A stretch of 64,000 bases of DNA. Source: Micromonospora sp. C31 (lineage in GTDB: Bacteria; Actinomycetota; Actinomycetes; Mycobacteriales; Micromonosporaceae). Below, one piece after another: positions 34,039 to 41,873 of the stretch. The stretch lies in the NCBI RefSeq assembly GCF_018070575.1, contig NZ_JAGPXN010000003.1:1-64000 (forward strand), in the 5' to 3' direction. Both the position numbers and the translations under genes were made by a program. The notes beneath the pieces were generated by a model. The model was given only the letters and a program-made list of their open reading frames with translations. It did not search any database and was not told the DNA's origin. Each line of letters begins with the position of its first letter. Position 1 is the first letter of the stretch.

Positions 34039-35448
34039 ATGTCGGGCGTGCCTCACCACCTCGCGCGCTGGCTCGGCCTCGCCGGCTCGACCCTGCTCGC
34101 CGTGGCCGCGTTCCTCGGCGGAGCGTTCCCCCACGGCGACCTGCGCCCCACCCCGGTCAGCATCTGGCAGGGCCCGTACGGCCCGCTGATCATCGCCACC
34201 TGGGCGGTCGGCACCGGCGCGATGGCCTACGCCTGGTGGGCGCTGCGCGACCGGGTGCCGTCGACCCGCTGGGCGCTGCTCACCGTCGGGCTCTGGCTGC
34301 TGCCGCTGCTGCTCACGCCGCCGATGGGCAGCCGGGACGTCTACGCGTACGCCTGCCAGGGCGCCAGCTACGCCGGCGGTCTCAACCCGTACGAGCAGGG
34401 CGTCTCGGCACTGCCGTGCCCGTGGCTGGACACCGTCTCGCACATCTGGCGGGACACCTCCGCCCCGTACGGGCCGCTGTTCGTGCTGCTCGCCGGGGCG
34501 GTGGTGAAGGCGACCGGGTCGCTGGTCGGCAGCATCGTGCTGTTCCGGCTGCTCGCCGTGGTCGGCCTCGGGCTGGCGGCGGCCAGCCTGCCGGTGCTGG
34601 CCCGCCGCTGCGGCGTACCGGCCGGCCGGGCGGTCTGGCTGGCGCTGGGCTCGCCGCTGATCGGGGTGCACCTGGTCTCGGGGGCGCACAACGACGCGCT
34701 GATGGTGGGGCTGCTCGTCGCCGGGCTCGCGGTGGTGGTGTCCCGGCCGGGCCGCCCCGGGCCGCTGCTCGGCGGGGGAGTGCTGCTCGGGCTGGCCGCC
34801 GCGATCAAGGTGACCGCGCTGGTCGTGGTGCCGTTCGCCGCGCTGGCCGCGATTGTCGGGACGTACTCGATCAGGGCGCTGGTGCGCGACGGCGGGTGGG
34901 TGGTCGGCGGGGCGGTCGCCGCCGTGGTCGGCGCGACCCTCGCCACCGGCCTGGGTCTCGGCTGGGTGACCGGGCTGGAGCAGGGCGGCCTGGTGATCGC
35001 CTGGACCTCGCCGCCCACGGCGGTGGGGCAGACCGTCGGCTACCTGGCCGCGCCGTTCGGCTGGCACGGCGATCCGCTGCCGGTCACCCGGGGGATCGGC
35101 ATGGCGGTGCTGGCGCTGGTGCTGCTCTGGCTGTGGTGGCGGGCGCGCAACCGGGAGCCGATCTGGCACGCCGGCCTGGCGCTGGCCGCCACCGTCGCGC
35201 TCGCCCCGCTCTACCACCCCTGGTACTGGGTGTGGCCGCTGGCTGTGCTCGCGGCCACGGCCCGGCGCACCGGGTGGTTCGCGGTCGTCGCGATCGTCTC
35301 GTCGTTCCTGGTGCTCGCCGACGGCACGGGGCTGCCCCGGTACACCAAGACCGTCGGGGCGCCGCTGATGACGCTGTTCGTGATCGTGGTGGCGGTCCGC
35401 TTGGTACGGTCGGCCCGGGCGGCCCGTAGGCCGGCCGCCGTGGACTGA
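34039..35448 (+). CDS. MptB-like polyprenol-phosphomannose-dependent alpha-1,6-mannosyltransferase (copy 1)
   Basis: The 469-residue integral membrane protein has about 12-13 hydrophobic segments. The first long external loop carries PPMGSRDVYAYACQGASYAG and then NPYEQGVSALPCPWLD, IWRDTSAPYGPLF, the acidic Asp and the PYGP block that typify the GT87-type MptA/MptB branch of GT-C enzymes. GVHLVSGAHNDALMVGLL is a further family block. These use polyprenyl-phosphomannose outside the membrane to extend mannan of lipoglycans. ATG 34039. Followed 14 bases later by a paralogue. Confidence 0.84.
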   Translation: MSGVPHHLARWLGLAGSTLLAVAAFLGGAFPHGDLRPTPVSIWQGPYGPLIIATWAVGTGAMAYAWWALRDRVPSTRWALLTVGLWLLPLLLTPPMGSRDVYAYACQGASYAGGLNPYEQGVSALPCPWLDTVSHIWRDTSAPYGPLFVLLAGAVVKATGSLVGSIVLFRLLAVVGLGLAAASLPVLARRCGVPAGRAVWLALGSPLIGVHLVSGAHNDALMVGLLVAGLAVVVSRPGRPGPLLGGGVLLGLAAAIKVTALVVVPFAALAAIVGTYSIRALVRDGGWVVGGAVAAVVGATLATGLGLGWVTGLEQGGLVIAWTSPPTAVGQTVGYLAAPFGWHGDPLPVTRGIGMAVLALVLLWLWWRARNREPIWHAGLALAATVALAPLYHPWYWVWPLAVLAATARRTGWFAVVAIVSSFLVLADGTGLPRYTKTVGAPLMTLFVIVVAVRLVRSARAARRPAAVD

Positions 35449-35462
35449 GGAGAGGGCCGCCG

Positions 35463-37082
35463 GTGACCGCTCCCGGCGCTCCGCCGGCCCCGTCCGGCCC
35501 TCCGCCACCACCGGACCGCCCGCCACCACCACCGGACCGCCCGCCGCCTGGGCCTCCGCCGTCGCCACCGCCGCCGCCACAGCCACCGCCACCGCCGCCA
35601 CCGTCGAACGGTGCCGCCCGGCTCGCCCGCTGGGCCGGGGTGGTCGGGGCGGTGCTGCTGACCGTCGCCGGCTGGCTCGGCGGGGCGCTGCCCCGGGCCA
35701 CCCCTGCGCCGGGCCTCGGCGACGAGCCGTGGACCGTCGCGCTGTGGCTCGCCGGCACCGCGCTGATGGTCGGGGCCTGGTGGGTGCTGCGCCGGGGCGC
35801 GCCGTCGACGCGGTGGGCGTACCGGACCGCCGGGCTGTGGGCGCTGCCGCTGCTGGCCGCGCCGCCGCTGGGCAGCCGGGACGTCTACTCGTACGCCTGC
35901 CAGGGCTGGGCGTACGCGCACGACGTCGACCCGTACGCCACGGGCGTGGCCGAGGCCGGCTGCCCCTGGGTGGACGCGGTCGCGCCGATCTGGCGGGACA
36001 CGCCGGCACCGTACGGGCCGGTGTTCGTGCTGCTCGCCGCGCTCGCGGTGACCCTCGGCGGCGGCCTGGTGGGCGCGGTCGTGGCGTTCCGGTCGCTCGC
36101 GGTCGCCGGGGTGCTGGTGGCCGCCGTCTGCCTGCCGGGGCTGGCCCGGGCGGCCGGCGTGCCCACCCGCCGGGCGGCGTGGCTGGTGCTGGCCAGCCCG
36201 CTGGTCGGGGTGCACCTGGTGGCCGGCGCGCACAACGACGCGGTGATGCTCGGCCTGCTCCTGCCGGGTCTGCTGGTGCTGGTCCGCCGGCCCGGCAGGC
36301 CGGGGCCGCTGCTGCTGGCGGGGGCGCTGCTCGGGCTGGCGGTGACCGTGAAGGCGACCGCCGTGGTGGTGCTGCCGTTCGCGGCGCTGGCCGCCGTGCC
36401 CGGCCGCCACACCCTGCGGGCGCTGCTGCGCCACGGCGGCTGGCTGGCCGGCGGGGTGCTCGGCGCGGTGGCGGTCACCTCCCTGCTGTCCGGCCTCGGC
36501 CTCGGCTGGGTCGGCGGGCTGACCCGCAGCGGCGACTCCGAGCAGTGGACGTCCCCGCCCACGGCGGTCGGCTTCGTCGTCGACTACGCGGGCGGGCTCG
36601 CCGGCCGGGAACCGGGCGCGGTGCCGGTCACCCGCGCGGCGGCGCTGCTGCTGCTCGCGGTGGCGGTGGCCGCGCTGTGGTGGCGGACCTGGTCGGGACT
36701 GCGCCGACCCGACCAACGCCGACCCGGTCCTGCCCGCACCCCGGGCGGCGTCCGGCAGGGGGTGACCTGCACGGATGCCGCCCGTCCCCGGGCCGCGCTG
36801 CTCGGGGCCGGGCTGGCGCTGACCGCCACGGTCGTGCTGGCCCCGGTCTTCCACCCCTGGTACGCCACCTGGCCGCTGGCCCTGCTCGCCGTCGCCGCGG
36901 CGCGTACGACCTGGTTCGTGGCGCCCTGCGCGGCGGCGGCCTTCCTCACCCTGCCCGACGGCACCAACCTGGCCCGGTTCAGCAAGGCACCCGGCGCGCT
37001 GGCGATGACCGCGCTGACGCTCGGGCTCACGGTGTGGGGCGTGCTCCGACTCCGCCGGACCGGTGCCGCGCGCCCGGACTGA
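35463..37082 (+). CDS. MptB-like alpha-1,6-mannosyltransferase (copy 2, with Pro-rich N-terminus)
   Basis: This 539-residue tandem paralogue shares the core of copy 1: PPLGSRDVYSYACQGWAYAH, DPYATGVAEAGCPWVD, IWRDTPAPYGPVF and GVHLVAGAHNDAVMLGLL. It differs by a cytosolic N-terminal run of about 50 residues that is almost pure Pro (PPPPDRPPPPP-like) and by an insertion around residues 415-440. GTG 35463 is 14 bases after copy 1, so they are co-transcribed. Two non-identical copies suggest successive elongation steps or different acceptors. Pro-tail function unknown. A diverged palindrome follows near 37132. Confidence 0.84.
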   Translation: MTAPGAPPAPSGPPPPPDRPPPPPDRPPPGPPPSPPPPPQPPPPPPPSNGAARLARWAGVVGAVLLTVAGWLGGALPRATPAPGLGDEPWTVALWLAGTALMVGAWWVLRRGAPSTRWAYRTAGLWALPLLAAPPLGSRDVYSYACQGWAYAHDVDPYATGVAEAGCPWVDAVAPIWRDTPAPYGPVFVLLAALAVTLGGGLVGAVVAFRSLAVAGVLVAAVCLPGLARAAGVPTRRAAWLVLASPLVGVHLVAGAHNDAVMLGLLLPGLLVLVRRPGRPGPLLLAGALLGLAVTVKATAVVVLPFAALAAVPGRHTLRALLRHGGWLAGGVLGAVAVTSLLSGLGLGWVGGLTRSGDSEQWTSPPTAVGFVVDYAGGLAGREPGAVPVTRAAALLLLAVAVAALWWRTWSGLRRPDQRRPGPARTPGGVRQGVTCTDAARPRAALLGAGLALTATVVLAPVFHPWYATWPLALLAVAAARTTWFVAPCAAAAFLTLPDGTNLARFSKAPGALAMTALTLGLTVWGVLRLRRTGAARPD

Positions 37083-37131
37083 TGAAAGGCCCCGTCCCCT
37101 TCCTGCGCCCTCCCGCCGCGTCTGCCGCTGC

Positions 37132-37182
37132 GAGATCTTGGTACGGAAGGGCCCCCGGAGGGGCCGTGTCTCTCCAAGGTCT
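37132..37182. terminator. Diverged palindromic element between convergent genes
   Basis: GAGATCTTGGTACGGAAGG is followed by GGGCCCCCGGAGGGGCC and CCAAGGTCTA, the same plan as 20126-20173 but with more mismatches. It lies between convergent genes (end 37082 and end 37205). Confidence 0.55.
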
Positions 37183-37204
37183 ATACGTGACGCGTGCGGG
37201 ACGG

Positions 37205-38194
37205 TCAGCGGTGCCTGCCGCAGGTCGGGCAACGGGCGTCAGGTCCGACCGGGCCGGGCCGGCGCATGCGCTTGTGCAGGGCGATGGTCAGCGGCAGCAG
37301 GGCGGGGCCGGCCAGCCCGACCACGACGGCCGTCGCGGCGAGCGCGCTCAACCCCGGCCGGGTCGCACCATTGAGCAGGCCGTCCGCCATCCCGGCCAGG
37401 ATGTGCAGCGACAGCAGGCCGATCGGGGTGAGTAGCACCAGCAACGCCCAGCCGCCCCGGTGGTCGGCCCGCAGCGTGAGCCCCATGCCGAGCAGCAGCA
37501 CCACCACGAGCAGCACCACGGCGGTGCCGGGCAGGATCTGCTCCGCGGGCCAGCCGTGGTAGCCGCCGTAGCGGGGTAGCAGGTTGAGGCCCGCGAGGCC
37601 GGCGGCGCCGAAGGCGAGCAGAGGTGCCGCCTGGAGCCGCGCCGGCAGCCGTTCGGGCAGGGCGAGCGCCACCAGCCCCAGCCCGACCTGCGGCAGCAGC
37701 ACCAACAGCGGGGGGCGGGGCAGGCCGGCGAGGGCCGCCGCCGGCACGACCGCCACCGTGATCAGCAGGGCGAGGGCCACGCCCCGGCGGGTCCACCGGC
37801 CCGGTGCCACCGCGTGCACCGCCGCGGCGAGCAACCAGACGCCCCACACCCCGACCCCGAGCGAGACGAACGGCCCGGCGTGCGGCACGCCCCATTGCGC
37901 CGGCGGCGGGCGCAGTTCCATCACCGACCAGACCCCCGCCAGGGCGGTCGCGGTGAGGAAGGCGAGGACGGCGGCGAGGCGTACGCCCGGGACCAGGTCG
38001 GCGGCCCCGGCGGCCCGCAGCCGCTGGCGCAGGCCGCCGCGCACGAGGTCCGCGGCGTCCGCGGGCGAGGGCCAGCGCCGCCCCGGCCCGGCCAGGTCGA
38101 GGTACGTGCCGACGATCTCCGCGCCGCGCGCCCGCCGGTACTCGGCCGGGTAGGCCCGCAGCAGGCGGTGGTAGCGCCGCTCCAGGCCGCTCAC
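37205..38194 (-). CDS. Integral membrane protein regulated with PadR (hypothetical)
   Basis: The 329-residue protein starts at GTG 38194 with SGLERRYHRLLRAYPAEYRR, the typical head of the membrane partners of PadR regulators. About seven hydrophobic helices follow (for example LAAVLAFLTATALAGVWSV and VVLLVVVLLLGMGLTL). The C-terminus ends in a Cys pair (CPTCGRHR), a possible zinc knuckle on the cytosolic side. The start overlaps the PadR stop by 4 bases (GTGA), so both genes are co-expressed. No transport motif is visible. Confidence 0.75.
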   Translation of the reverse strand: MSGLERRYHRLLRAYPAEYRRARGAEIVGTYLDLAGPGRRWPSPADAADLVRGGLRQRLRAAGAADLVPGVRLAAVLAFLTATALAGVWSVMELRPPPAQWGVPHAGPFVSLGVGVWGVWLLAAAVHAVAPGRWTRRGVALALLITVAVVPAAALAGLPRPPLLVLLPQVGLGLVALALPERLPARLQAAPLLAFGAAGLAGLNLLPRYGGYHGWPAEQILPGTAVVLLVVVLLLGMGLTLRADHRGGWALLVLLTPIGLLSLHILAGMADGLLNGATRPGLSALAATAVVVGLAGPALLPLTIALHKRMRRPGPVGPDARCPTCGRHR

Positions 38195-38550
38195 GCCAAT
38201 CCCCCGGCGGTACGCGGGGCGAGCGGGCGGGCCGCGCGGGCGCGCAGCCGGGCGGTGGCCGCCTCGACGTTGCGCCGCAGGCGCTCGGTCTCGGCGCCCA
38301 GCGTGGCGTCGCCGGCGGGGGAGAGGCGGTAGTAGCGGCGCAGCCGGCCGTCCACCACCTCCTCGCGGTCGATCTCGACCAGGCCGGCGTCGGTCAGCCG
38401 GTCGAGCGCGCCGTAGAGGGTGCCGGGGCGCAGCGACACGCGCCCGTCGGAGAGGGCGGCGACCTCGCCGATCAGGCCGTAGCCGTGCATCGGCTCGCCG
38501 GCCAGCGCGGTGAGGATCAGGAAGGTGGGTTCGCGCAGCGGTGTGTCCAC
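38191..38550 (-). CDS. PadR-family transcriptional regulator
   Basis: The 119-residue protein has the PadR winged helix: EPTFLILTALAGEPMHGYGL, GRVSLRPGTLYGALDRLTDA (recognition helix), GLVEIDREEVVDGRLRRYYR (wing) and a C-terminal dimer helix. PadR proteins usually repress adjacent membrane-protein operons in response to ligands; here the partner overlaps by 4 bases. The GTG at 38550 was chosen because upstream frame content is not protein-like. Confidence 0.9.
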   Translation of the reverse strand: MDTPLREPTFLILTALAGEPMHGYGLIGEVAALSDGRVSLRPGTLYGALDRLTDAGLVEIDREEVVDGRLRRYYRLSPAGDATLGAETERLRRNVEAATARLRARAARPLAPRTAGGLA

Positions 38551-38794
38551 GCCCGCAATATAACGGACGCGAAGGTATCCGGCGGTCTGGTCACTGTCCT
38601 GGGCGGCGTTCCGGCAGGCGGAAGACCTGGAAGCGCGTAAAGCCTGATGAACCACTGCGCCGGGACGCTGATACCTGTGCGGCATAAAAATACCTGTGGG
38701 GTATCGGGTTGACGGCGCATGCAGCCAGTAGCGGCCTGTGTAGCAGACCGTAGCTGACAGAGAGCCGCAGGCCGCTGCCGGCGAGGGGGCAAAG

Positions 38795-38826
38795 AGGAAG
38801 GCCCCGGGTGGACCCGGGGCCTTCCT
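38795..38826 (-). terminator. glnA terminator
   Basis: AGGAAGGCCCCGGGT (38795-38809) is perfectly complementary to 38812-38826 (ACCCGGGGCCTTCCT), with the loop formed by the central bases. It lies 17 bases past the glnA stop on the minus strand. Confidence 0.85.
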
Positions 38827-38842
38827 GCGATCGCTGACTGCG

Positions 38843-40267
38843 TCAGCAGTCGAAGTACATGGCGAACTCGTGCGGGGTCGGGCGCAGGCGCACCGGGTCG
38901 ACCTCGTTGGTGCGCTTCCACTCGATCCAGGTGGAGATCAGGTCGGGGGTGAAGACGCCGCCGTCGAGCAGGTAGTCGTGGTCGGCTTCGAGGGAGTCGA
39001 GCACCGCCGACAGCGAGCCCGGCACCTGCTTGACGTCGCCCCACTCCTCCGGCGGGAGGTCGTAGAGGTCCTTGTCGATCGGCGCCGGCGGCTCGATCTT
39101 GCTCTTGATGCCGTCCAGGCCGGCCATCATCATCGCCGAGAAGGCCAGGTAGACGTTGGCCGACGGGTCCGGCACGCGGAACTCGACGCGCTTGGCCTTC
39201 GGGTTGTTGCCGGTGACGGGGATGCGGGTGCAGGCGGAGCGGTTGCGCTGCGAGTAGACCAGGTTGACCGGCGCCTCGAAGCCCGGCACCAACCGGCGGT
39301 ACGAGTTGATCGTCGGGTTGGTGAAGGCCAGCAGCGACGGGGCGTGGTGCAGCAGGCCGCCGATGTACCAGCGGGCCATGTCGGACAGGCCGGCGTAGCC
39401 GGTCTCGTCGTAGAACAGCGGCTCGCCGCCCAGCCAGAGGCTCTGGTGGGTGTGCATGCCGGAGCCGTTGTCACCGAAGAGCGGCTTCGGCATGAACGTC
39501 GCGGTCTTGCCGTGGGCCCAGGTCTCGTTCTTCACGATGTACTTGAAGAGCTGGAGCTGGTCGGCGGCGTGCAGCAGCGTCGAGAACCGGTAGTTGATCT
39601 CGGACTGGCCGGCGGTGCCCACCTCGTGGTGCGAGCGCTCGACGGTGAACCCGCTGTCGACCAGCCGGCGCACGATGCTGTCGCGCAGGTCGGCGTAGTG
39701 GTCGACCGGCGGCACCGGGAAGTAGCCGCCCTTGTAGGGGGTCTTGTAGCCGCGGTTGCCGCCCGGCTCCTCGCGACCGCTGTTCCAGGCGCCCTCGACG
39801 GAGTCGATGTAGTAGAACGACTGGTGGGCCGAGGTCTCGTGGCGGATGGAGTCGAAGATGTAGAACTCCGCCTCCGCGCCGAAGTACGCGGTGTCGGCGA
39901 TGCCGCTGGCGGCGAGGTAGGCCTCGGCCTTCTTCGCCACGTTGCGCGGGTCCCGGCTGTAGGCCTCGCGGGTGAACGGGTCGTGGATGAAGAAGTTGAG
40001 CGCGAGGGTCTTCTGCGCCCGGAAGGGGTCGATGAAGGCGGTGGCGACGTCCGGGAGCAGGAGCATGTCCGACTCGTGGATCGCCTGGAAACCGCGGATC
40101 GACGAGCCGTCGAAGGCCAGGCCCTCGGTGAAGAAGGCGTCGTCGACCGACTCGACCGGCAGGTTGAAGTGCTGCATCACGCCGGGCAGGTCACAGAAAC
40201 GTACGTCGACGAACCGCACGTCCTCGTTCTTGAGGTATCGCAGGAGTTCCTCGGGATTGGCGAACAC
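38843..40267 (-). CDS. glnA: Type I glutamine synthetase
   Basis: This is the main ammonium-assimilating enzyme, forming dodecamers that make glutamine from glutamate, ammonia and ATP. Its 474 residues from GTG 40267 (AGGAGG 7 bases upstream) are the usual GlnA1 length. Motifs: [26 protein letters not shown] (metal), [31 protein letters not shown] and the adenylylation loop [10 protein letters not shown], whose Tyr is the GlnE target. glnE is encoded in this window. A GlnR-like box about 80-95 bases upstream suggests nitrogen control. The terminator at 38795 ends the transcript, so it is monocistronic. Confidence 0.96.
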   Translation of the reverse strand: MFANPEELLRYLKNEDVRFVDVRFCDLPGVMQHFNLPVESVDDAFFTEGLAFDGSSIRGFQAIHESDMLLLPDVATAFIDPFRAQKTLALNFFIHDPFTREAYSRDPRNVAKKAEAYLAASGIADTAYFGAEAEFYIFDSIRHETSAHQSFYYIDSVEGAWNSGREEPGGNRGYKTPYKGGYFPVPPVDHYADLRDSIVRRLVDSGFTVERSHHEVGTAGQSEINYRFSTLLHAADQLQLFKYIVKNETWAHGKTATFMPKPLFGDNGSGMHTHQSLWLGGEPLFYDETGYAGLSDMARWYIGGLLHHAPSLLAFTNPTINSYRRLVPGFEAPVNLVYSQRNRSACTRIPVTGNNPKAKRVEFRVPDPSANVYLAFSAMMMAGLDGIKSKIEPPAPIDKDLYDLPPEEWGDVKQVPGSLSAVLDSLEADHDYLLDGGVFTPDLISTWIEWKRTNEVDPVRLRPTPHEFAMYFDC

Positions 40268-40346
40268 ACGTCCTCCTGGCACGTCCACGGGTGGCTAGGC
40301 TCCTGGCGACGCTATGGCCGCGCGGTTGCCCGGCCGTGTCTTGAGT

Positions 40347-40362
40347 GTTTCTGCCGTGTTAC
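40347..40362 (-). promoter_or_regulatory. GlnR-type binding site upstream of glnA
   Basis: On the minus strand the bases read GTAAC-ACGGCA-GAAAC, which exactly fits the actinomycete GlnR consensus gTnAC-n6-GaAAC. It lies 80-95 bases before the glnA start. A second half-site was not identified with confidence. Confidence 0.65.
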
Positions 40363-40484
40363 GTCCCTCGCGGAGCGTCATCCGTGCCGCCCGGTCGGGC
40401 CGGACCGCGCGGCGGGACACCATCGGCTGTGCCATTCTATTGACACTTGCTCGCTTTCGCCCGTTTTTGCGGCCTGCCTCGCCA

Positions 40485-40547
40485 GGCGCACGGCGCACGG
40501 CGCCCGGCGCACGGCGCCCGGCGCACGGCGCCCGGCGCCCGGCGCAC
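40485..40547. repeat. Nine tandem 7-base units (GGCGCAC / GGCGCCC)
   Basis: GGCGCAC and GGCGCCC units alternate without interruption for 63 bases between divergent glnA and the RDD gene. It is a simple repeat that may vary in copy number. Confidence 0.85.
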
Positions 40548-40610
40548 GGCCACCCCGCCACGGACGGTCGTCCCGGATGCGTCCATGCGACCTGGATACC
40601 CTTGACCGTT

Positions 40611-41012
40611 GTGACCAACCCGCATGATCGCCCCGTACCGCCCGCGTCGGATCCCGCCTTCACCCCGCCCAGCCTGGGCCGCCGGTTCGGCGCGCTGGTG
40701 ATCGACTGGGTGCTCTGCCTCCTCGCCGCCGGGATCTTCGCCGACCCGGTCCGCGACGGTTGGGCGCCCGTGCTGGTGCTGATCGTCGAGTACGGCTTCT
40801 TCCTCGGGCTCTTCGCACAGACGCCGGGCATGTTCATCACGAAGATCCGCTGCGTCGCCTGGGCCGACGGTGGCCGCATCGGGGTGACACGGGCCCTGCT
40901 GCGCGGTCTGCTGCTCGCCCTGGTCGTGCCGGCCCTGCTGATGGACGGCCACCGCCGAGGCCTGCACGACCGCCTCACGGGCTCCGTCGTCACCGACGCC
41001 CCCCGCCCCTGA
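40611..41012 (+). CDS. RDD-family membrane protein
   Basis: The 133-residue protein from GTG 40611 reads PPSLGRRFGALVIDWVLCLL (R and D of the RDD motif), a second helix region VLVLIVEYGFFLGLFAQTPG, and a third ALLRGLLLALVVPALLMDGH, ending RRGLHDRLTGSVV, the final Arg/Asp block of the family. RDD proteins are poorly characterised small membrane proteins. The first 25 residues are Pro-rich and cytosolic. It diverges from glnA and converges on DUF4191 with a shared terminator. Confidence 0.87.
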   Translation: MTNPHDRPVPPASDPAFTPPSLGRRFGALVIDWVLCLLAAGIFADPVRDGWAPVLVLIVEYGFFLGLFAQTPGMFITKIRCVAWADGGRIGVTRALLRGLLLALVVPALLMDGHRRGLHDRLTGSVVTDAPRP

Positions 41013-41020
41013 GAATGCGG

Positions 41021-41055
41021 CAGGAGCCGGGTCCCTCGGACGGGCCCGGCTCCTG
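41021..41055. terminator. Bidirectional hairpin terminator
   Basis: CAGGAGCCGGG (41021-41031) pairs with CCCGGCTCCTG (41045-41055), and three more inner pairs (one G-T) give a 14-pair stem with a 7-base loop. Located between convergent RDD and DUF4191 genes. Confidence 0.85.
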
Positions 41056-41073
41056 TGCGCGTACGCGTCGTGG

Positions 41074-41763
41074 TCAGCGACCCCGCGTCTGGCGGAACGC
41101 GCCGCGCGCGGGTCGCATGTTCTTCGGGATCGCGCCCTTGGGCATCTGCGGGCGCGCGGTGAGCGCCTTGAGCCGCTTGTCCAGCGAGTTCACGTCCTTG
41201 CCGCTGAGGTTGCGCGGCAGCCGCATCAGGGTCATCCGCAGCTTGCGGATGGGCAGCTCGCCCTCTTCCTGGCCGATCACGTAGTCGTAGAGCGGGGCGG
41301 AGCCGATCACCTTCGCCAGCCGCCGCTTCTCCTGGCCGAGCAGGCCGCGGATCCGCTGCGGGCTGCCCTCCGCCAGCAGGATCACCCCGGGCCGGCCGAT
41401 GACCAGGTGGACCATGTCCATCTGCGTGGTGGAGCTGACCGCCGGGGTGACCCGCCAGTCGCCGCGCATGCTCTCCATGATCTGGGCCGCCGCGCCGGGC
41501 TGCCCCTCGGCGGCGTTCATCATCGCCCGGTTGGACCGCAGGTTGAGCACGATCAGCAGGCAGAGCAGGGCGAACAGGATGCCCAGCGGCAGCCAGAGCC
41601 AGCCCCAGCGCAGGACCGCGACCACGGTGAGCGCGAGCGGGATCAGCACCGCGCCGGCGGCCAACGGCGCGAACCACCGGTCCTGCTTGGCGGTGAACTT
41701 GAACACCATCCCGATCTGCTTCAGCCGCTGGCCGAACGAGACCTTCTCCTGGGGCTTTGCCAT
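41074..41763 (-). CDS. DUF4191 membrane protein
   Basis: The 229-residue protein begins MAKPQEKVSFGQRLKQIGMV, followed by two adjacent membrane helices (WFAPLAAGAVLIPLALTVVA and WLWLPLGILFALLCLLIVL), and then a basic soluble part with MRGDWRVTPAVSSTTQMDMV, LVIGRPGVILLAEG and PLYDYVIGQEEGELPIRKL. This is the DUF4191 pattern found next to lipA/lipB in actinobacteria, and lipA is indeed 2 kb away. Function unknown. ATG at 41763. Confidence 0.87.
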   Translation of the reverse strand: MAKPQEKVSFGQRLKQIGMVFKFTAKQDRWFAPLAAGAVLIPLALTVVAVLRWGWLWLPLGILFALLCLLIVLNLRSNRAMMNAAEGQPGAAAQIMESMRGDWRVTPAVSSTTQMDMVHLVIGRPGVILLAEGSPQRIRGLLGQEKRRLAKVIGSAPLYDYVIGQEEGELPIRKLRMTLMRLPRNLSGKDVNSLDKRLKALTARPQMPKGAIPKNMRPARGAFRQTRGR

Positions 41764-41873
41764 GCCGAAGAGTCTAGTGGTCGCCGCACGTCGCCTCGCC
41801 CGCGGCTGCGCACCGCCGCCCGGCCACCCGCCGGCCCGGCCGGGCGGTGCGCGGTACCGGGCGAACGCGCCGG

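Noticed and set aside
33892..37232. Long minus-strand frames opposite the two MptB-like genes
   Set aside because: No domain content; the plus strand encodes clear membrane proteins.
40485..40547. Regular short repeats considered as a CRISPR array
   Set aside because: Units are 7 bases with no spacers and no cas genes nearby; it is a simple tandem repeat.
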